Origin: Bacteroidales bacterium
GTDB taxonomy: Bacteria; Bacteroidota; Bacteroidia; Bacteroidales; JAADJA01
DNA length: 26,368 bases
Assembly: GCA_029934735.1 (NCBI GenBank)
Contig: JAOZLR010000001.1
Coordinates: 2,351 to 28,718, forward strand
Direction: 5' to 3'
Made by a program: the position numbers and the translations under genes. This document shows positions 23,090 to 26,368 of this stretch, piece by piece (the first letter of the stretch is position 1; each line of letters starts with the position of its first letter). The notes beneath the pieces are model-generated. The model did not search any database, had not been told where the DNA came from, and was given only the letters and a program-made list of their open reading frames with translations.

Positions 23090-24264
23090 TGAATTTTATC
23101 GATTTGTTTTCAGGTGGTGGAGGCTTGTCTGAAGGCTTTGTCCGACAGGGATTTAAGCCTGTTGCTCACGTTGAAACAGACAGGGCATCATGCAATACTA
23201 TATTAACCAGAATCGCATATTATTATTTATCAGAAACCGGTAATAATGAGGTATATATTCAATATCTGAAGAGGCAAATAACTCGAAATGAATTGTATGA
23301 ATATCTTCCTGACAGTCTAAAAATGTCCATAATTAATAAACCTATTGGAAAAGAAAGTAATAGGGAGATATTCAGACGGATAAATGATGTGAAAGGGACT
23401 AAAAAAATTGATTTGATTATCGGAGGACCTCCTTGTCAGGCGTACTCTCTTGTTGGCAGAGCAAGAGATGCATATAGTATGAAGTATGATGAAAGAAATT
23501 ACCTTTATGTTCAGTATGCTGAATTCCTTAAAAAGTTTGAACCTGAATTCTTTATTTTTGAAAATGTTTCAGGTATGCTTTCTGCTAGAACCTCTGGCGG
23601 GGAAAAATACCTTGAAAAAATGATCAGGTTGTTTCGTGAGGTTGGATATGAGACTGAGTATGAATTATTAAATGCTAAAGATTTTGGGGTTTTACAAAAT
23701 AGAAAAAGAGTTATTCTAATTGGTAAAAAAGGAACTAAAAAAGGTTTTTATCCAAATTTCAAAAAGAAAGACTCAAAAGTTAATGTCGAAGAAATATTTA
23801 AAGGATTACCTAAATTAAAAGCAGGAGAAGGTAATTTTTTTGAAACAAAGTACACAAAAGATACTTCCGAATACCTAAAAGAAATTAAAGTTCAAAACGG
23901 TTTAGATTTTACAACACAACACATTGCAAGACCACATAATGAGCAAGATAAAGAAATATATCGAATTGCAATAAATAAATGGAATGAAAATGGAGAACGT
24001 TTAAATTATAACGATTTACCTGATAGATTAAAATCCCATAAAAATAGAAATTCTTTTACTGACAGATTTAAAGTTGTTGCAGAAGAATTACCTGCTTGTC
24101 ATACTGTTGTAGCACATATAGCAAAGGATGGACATTATTATATCCACCCAGATATTAAACAAAATCGTTCAATAACACCGAGAGAAGCAGCTAGATTACA
24201 ATCATTTCCTGATGATTATTTCTTTGAAGGTCAAAATGACAAGCCTAGTAGAACTGCTGCATAA
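23089..24264 (+). CDS. C5-cytosine DNA methyltransferase, C-terminally truncated before motif X
   Basis: This 391-aa protein is an m5C methyltransferase. Motif I is DLFSGGGG (5-12), motif IV is GGPPCQAYS with catalytic Cys116, motif VI is FENVSGM (157-163), and motif VIII is QNRKRV (203-208). The target region is followed by ITPREAARLQSFPDDYFF (motif IX area). It ends FEGQNDKPSRTAA, where relatives continue F-x-QIGNAVPP (motif X), which completes the AdoMet pocket. TAA stands exactly where the Phe codon is expected, and no other frame downstream restores motif X. It may be inactive, or motif X may be supplied otherwise. Around 23640 the DNA becomes more AT-rich: 26 of 60 G+C in 23581-23640 versus 14 of 60 in 23701-23760. 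Confidence 0.9.
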   Translation: MNFIDLFSGGGGLSEGFVRQGFKPVAHVETDRASCNTILTRIAYYYLSETGNNEVYIQYLKRQITRNELYEYLPDSLKMSIINKPIGKESNREIFRRINDVKGTKKIDLIIGGPPCQAYSLVGRARDAYSMKYDERNYLYVQYAEFLKKFEPEFFIFENVSGMLSARTSGGEKYLEKMIRLFREVGYETEYELLNAKDFGVLQNRKRVILIGKKGTKKGFYPNFKKKDSKVNVEEIFKGLPKLKAGEGNFFETKYTKDTSEYLKEIKVQNGLDFTTQHIARPHNEQDKEIYRIAINKWNENGERLNYNDLPDRLKSHKNRNSFTDRFKVVAEELPACHTVVAHIAKDGHYYIHPDIKQNRSITPREAARLQSFPDDYFFEGQNDKPSRTAA

Positions 24265-24275
24265 AAAATAACATT

Positions 24276-24605
24276 ATGAATACTATTACTAAAACAGAGA
24301 TTGACGCTTATAAAGAACTAAAAAAACAATATACAAATATTGTAAACACTAGCATTCTTGAAAATTGTAATAAAATAGTTCAAATTGGTGCATATACTGC
24401 TGAAATTGACAAGAATAATATTGTTACTCTTTCTCGAAATAAGTTCCCTTCTCAGTTTACTGAAAAATCAGCAAATGATATTGTAAATATGAACTGGACT
24501 TCATCCAATAATAAAAAGGCAAATATTGAGATTTATAATATTAAAGATTGGTATAGAGGAAAAATAGAAGCATTAAATTTCATTATTAAAAACTATAATA
24601 ATTAA
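24276..24605 (+). CDS. Unknown 109-aa protein between methyltransferase and HNH nuclease
   Basis: I recognise no family here. The N terminus (about 1-35) looks helical and charged, the middle (KIVQIGAYTAEIDKNNIVTL) looks like short beta strands, and the C terminus is Asn/Lys-rich. There is no signal peptide, membrane helix or clear helix-turn-helix, so it is not an obvious C (control) protein. It starts 11 bases after the methyltransferase stop and ends one base before the HNH start, so it is in the same transcript. Its AT content matches the HNH gene, which suggests that the two arrived together. A role as an antitoxin-like or specificity partner of the HNH nuclease is only a guess. Confidence 0.65.
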   Translation: MNTITKTEIDAYKELKKQYTNIVNTSILENCNKIVQIGAYTAEIDKNNIVTLSRNKFPSQFTEKSANDIVNMNWTSSNNKKANIEIYNIKDWYRGKIEALNFIIKNYNN

Positions 24606-24606
24606 T

Positions 24607-25377
24607 ATGCAGAGACGTAATTGGACAAAAGATGAACTAATTCTTGCTTTTTCTTTATACCTTAAACTTCCTTTTGGAAAAATGCATAGAAATAATCCAG
24701 ATATTATTTATTTATCTAAAATAATAAATAGAACACCTAGTGCTGTCGCAATGCGTCTATCTAATTTTGCTAGTTTAGATCCATTTCATCAACAAAGAGG
24801 AGTAAAAGGTTTAACAGGAGGAATATCTATTTGTAAACCAATTTGGGATGAATTCATAGGTAATAGAGAGGATTTATTATATAAAAGTGAAAATATTTTA
24901 GCAAAGAAAGAAAATACAGATATAGAACTAAAATATTCGGATATTTTAAAAGATACTCAAAATTTAAAAGGTGAAATAAAAGAGCGTATTGTAAAGACAA
25001 GAGTTAATCAATCTGTTTTCAGAAAAATTATTTTATCTACATATACTCAAAAATGTGCAATAAGTGGAATTGATATTCCTCAATTATTAGTAGCAAGTCA
25101 TATTATCCCGTGGTCTAAAAGCGAAAAAGAAAGATTAAATCCTTCAAATGGTATATGTTTATCATCATTATATGACAAAGCATTTGATATTGGCTTAATA
25201 GGAATAAAAAAGGATTATACAGTGATATTATCCAATAAAATAAAGGATAAGTCAAAAATGGATTATTATAATACTTATTTCAAGAATATAGAAAATCAAA
25301 AAATATTATTGCCAGAAAGGTATCAGCCTGATTTGAATTTTTTAGAATATCATTTAGATACCATTTTTCAAAAGTAA
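24607..25377 (+). CDS. HNH endonuclease with N-terminal SANT-like region, likely restriction enzyme
   Basis: This 256-aa protein probably cuts DNA as the restriction partner of the methyltransferase. The N terminus (RNWTKDELILAFSLYLKLPF, then INRTPSAVAMRLSNF, 5-54) resembles a Myb/SANT-type DNA-binding segment common in such nucleases. The C-terminal nuclease has CAISGIDIPQLLVASHIIPW (Cys150, His165) and LNPSNGICLSSLYDKAFDIG (Asn178, Asn181, Asp190), a HNH_2-type signature. The hairpin and metal-ligand spacing look intact. The DNA is very AT-rich (13 of 60 G+C in 24661-24720 by hand count). The Z1 reading frame begins immediately after its TAA, in the same frame. Confidence 0.88.
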   Translation: MQRRNWTKDELILAFSLYLKLPFGKMHRNNPDIIYLSKIINRTPSAVAMRLSNFASLDPFHQQRGVKGLTGGISICKPIWDEFIGNREDLLYKSENILAKKENTDIELKYSDILKDTQNLKGEIKERIVKTRVNQSVFRKIILSTYTQKCAISGIDIPQLLVASHIIPWSKSEKERLNPSNGICLSSLYDKAFDIGLIGIKKDYTVILSNKIKDKSKMDYYNTYFKNIENQKILLPERYQPDLNFLEYHLDTIFQK

Positions 25378-26368
25378 ATTGTCAGAAAAACAAAAGGACG
25401 TTGGGACAGGCGAGGAATGGTTGTTGGAAATGTTCAATCAGGTAAAACAGCAAATTATACAGGACTTATTAATAAAGCAACTGATGCAGGATATAAATTA
25501 ATAATTGTAATTGCTGGAATTCACAATAGTTTAAGGGCTCAAACTCAAAGTAGAATAGATGAGGGCTTTATTGGTAGAGATAGTTCTGATTTCATTTTAA
25601 GACAACGAAATATTAAAACTGGAGTCGGACATATTAAAGCTGAAACAGAAATATATTCTTTTACTTCTTCTGATGCAAAAGGTGACTTCAATAGAAATAT
25701 AGCAACTAGAATTAATGTTCCTATTGGTGGACAAAGTCCTACCGTTTTAGTTATTAAAAAGAATAAAAGTATATTAGAAAATTTAATTTTATGGTTACAT
25801 CAGTTTGCCATTGACAATGGAAATGGTGAGAATAAAATATTTGATGTTCCTCTATTGTTAATTGATGATGAAGCGGATAACGCTTCTGTAAACTCAGGGA
25901 CTGAATTAGATGTTAAAACCATTAACCGATTAATAAGAACTCTATTAAACTTATTTAATCAAAATACTTTTATAGGATATACGGCAACCCCATACGCTAA
26001 TATTTTTATTCCATCTTCCTGGAGTAAAAATCTGGAAACAATGGTAAAAGATATCAAACTTAAAGTGGGTGAAGACCTATTCCCTCGGGACTTTATCGTA
26101 AATATCCCTCCTCCCTCCAATTATATTGGAGCTGTTCAGGTTTTTGGATTTGAAAATGAAGAAACTGGTGAAGAACACGAAGGTTTAGATATTATAAGAT
26201 TAGCCGAAGACCAAGAACCATTATTCCCGAAAAAAATAAATAAATATAATAAAGATGAATTACCTGAAGATGTTCCTTCTTCTTTGAAAACAGCAATTAA
26301 ATCGTTTATCTTAACTTGTGCAATCAGGCGATTAAGAGGACAGGAAACGAAGCATAATTCTATGCTTG
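25378..26368 (+). CDS. Z1-domain helicase-like ATPase, 5'-truncated and open at the window edge
   Basis: From the codon after the HNH stop, one frame stays open for about 330 codons to the last base. It reads KGRWDRRGMVVGNVQSGKT, the conserved entrance of the Z1 family, with Walker A GNVQSGKT. Then come IIVIAGIHNSLRAQTQSRID, LLLIDDEADNASVN (the DExx box, about 145 residues after Met 25417) and FIGYTATPYANIF (helicase motif III-like TATP). Z1 proteins usually have a substantial N-terminal region before this; here only 13 codons separate it from the HNH stop and no upstream start exists. The in-frame ATG at 25417 would begin inside the conserved motif. Families of this kind accompany restriction systems with MutL/HSP90-like ATPases. 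The 3' end is outside the window. Confidence 0.85.
   Translation, partial: MVRKTKGRWDRRGMVVGNVQSGKTANYTGLINKATDAGYKLIIVIAGIHNSLRAQTQSRIDEGFIGRDSSDFILRQRNIKTGVGHIKAETEIYSFTSSDAKGDFNRNIATRINVPIGGQSPTVLVIKKNKSILENLILWLHQFAIDNGNGENKIFDVPLLLIDDEADNASVNSGTELDVKTINRLIRTLLNLFNQNTFIGYTATPYANIFIPSSWSKNLETMVKDIKLKVGEDLFPRDFIVNIPPPSNYIGAVQVFGFENEETGEEHEGLDIIRLAEDQEPLFPKKINKYNKDELPEDVPSSLKTAIKSFILTCAIRRLRGQETKHNSML

Noticed and set aside
24276..24605. Restriction-modification controller (C) protein
   Set aside because: No helix-turn-helix pattern, and it sits after the methyltransferase rather than before the nuclease with its own promoter.
25378..25416. HNH and Z1 as one continuous protein
   Set aside because: A clear TAA separates them; read-through is possible but unsupported, so they are listed as separate genes.

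Overview
The window looks like a chromosome segment from a member of the Bacteroidota, probably an environmental or anaerobic Bacteroidales/Marinilabiliales-type organism. The evidence is a protein with a type IX secretion (T9SS) C-terminal sorting domain, a DUF4831-type exported protein, KDO-8-phosphate synthase for LPS, two rhomboids next to mutL, and many genes preceded by a TAnnTTTG-type -7 box, the Bacteroidota promoter hallmark. I see no rRNA, tRNA or CRISPR array. The species cannot be named from sequence reading alone.

Positions 1-4490 hold a minus-strand run (89-aa membrane protein, mutL, two rhomboid proteases) diverging from a GroES-like co-chaperone gene. Positions 4561-5270 hold a REP-associated tyrosine transposase (RAYT) bracketed by related hairpins; it abuts the stop codon of an ABC ATPase gene. 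Positions 5267-9671 are minus-strand: an ABC ATPase with a very small membrane partner, a DUF6580-like membrane protein, an iron-sulfur L-serine dehydratase, a beta-lactamase-fold lipoprotein and a small membrane protein. Positions 9853-16375 hold a MATE exporter, a patatin-like phospholipase, a 4'-phosphopantetheinyl transferase whose 3' end runs into a 41-bp tandem repeat, NAD-dependent DNA ligase, and an SRPBCC/GyrI-like protein. Positions 16563-17724 hold a PIN toxin/antitoxin pair followed by about 500 bases of gene debris. Positions 17725-22501 hold the DUF4831 protein, a bidirectional terminator, the T9SS cargo protein, kdsA and a lipoprotein.

The right end (22667-26368) is an AT-rich defence locus: vsr endonuclease, C5-cytosine methyltransferase, a 109-aa unknown protein, an HNH endonuclease with an N-terminal SANT-like region, and a Z1-type helicase-like ATPase open to the window edge. 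Two joints look abnormal. The methyltransferase stops just before its motif X, and the Z1 reading frame begins, without its N-terminal region, immediately after the HNH stop codon and in the same frame. I read this as a mosaic restriction-modification/Z1 locus produced by cassette exchange; an assembly chimera is the main alternative.

At least two families of palindromic repeats are scattered through the intergenic regions. One (core GAGCGTCCACGCTC) occurs downstream of the MATE gene and, in diverged form, at three other intergenic places. The other (CAAGTC...GACTTG hairpins) flanks the RAYT gene.
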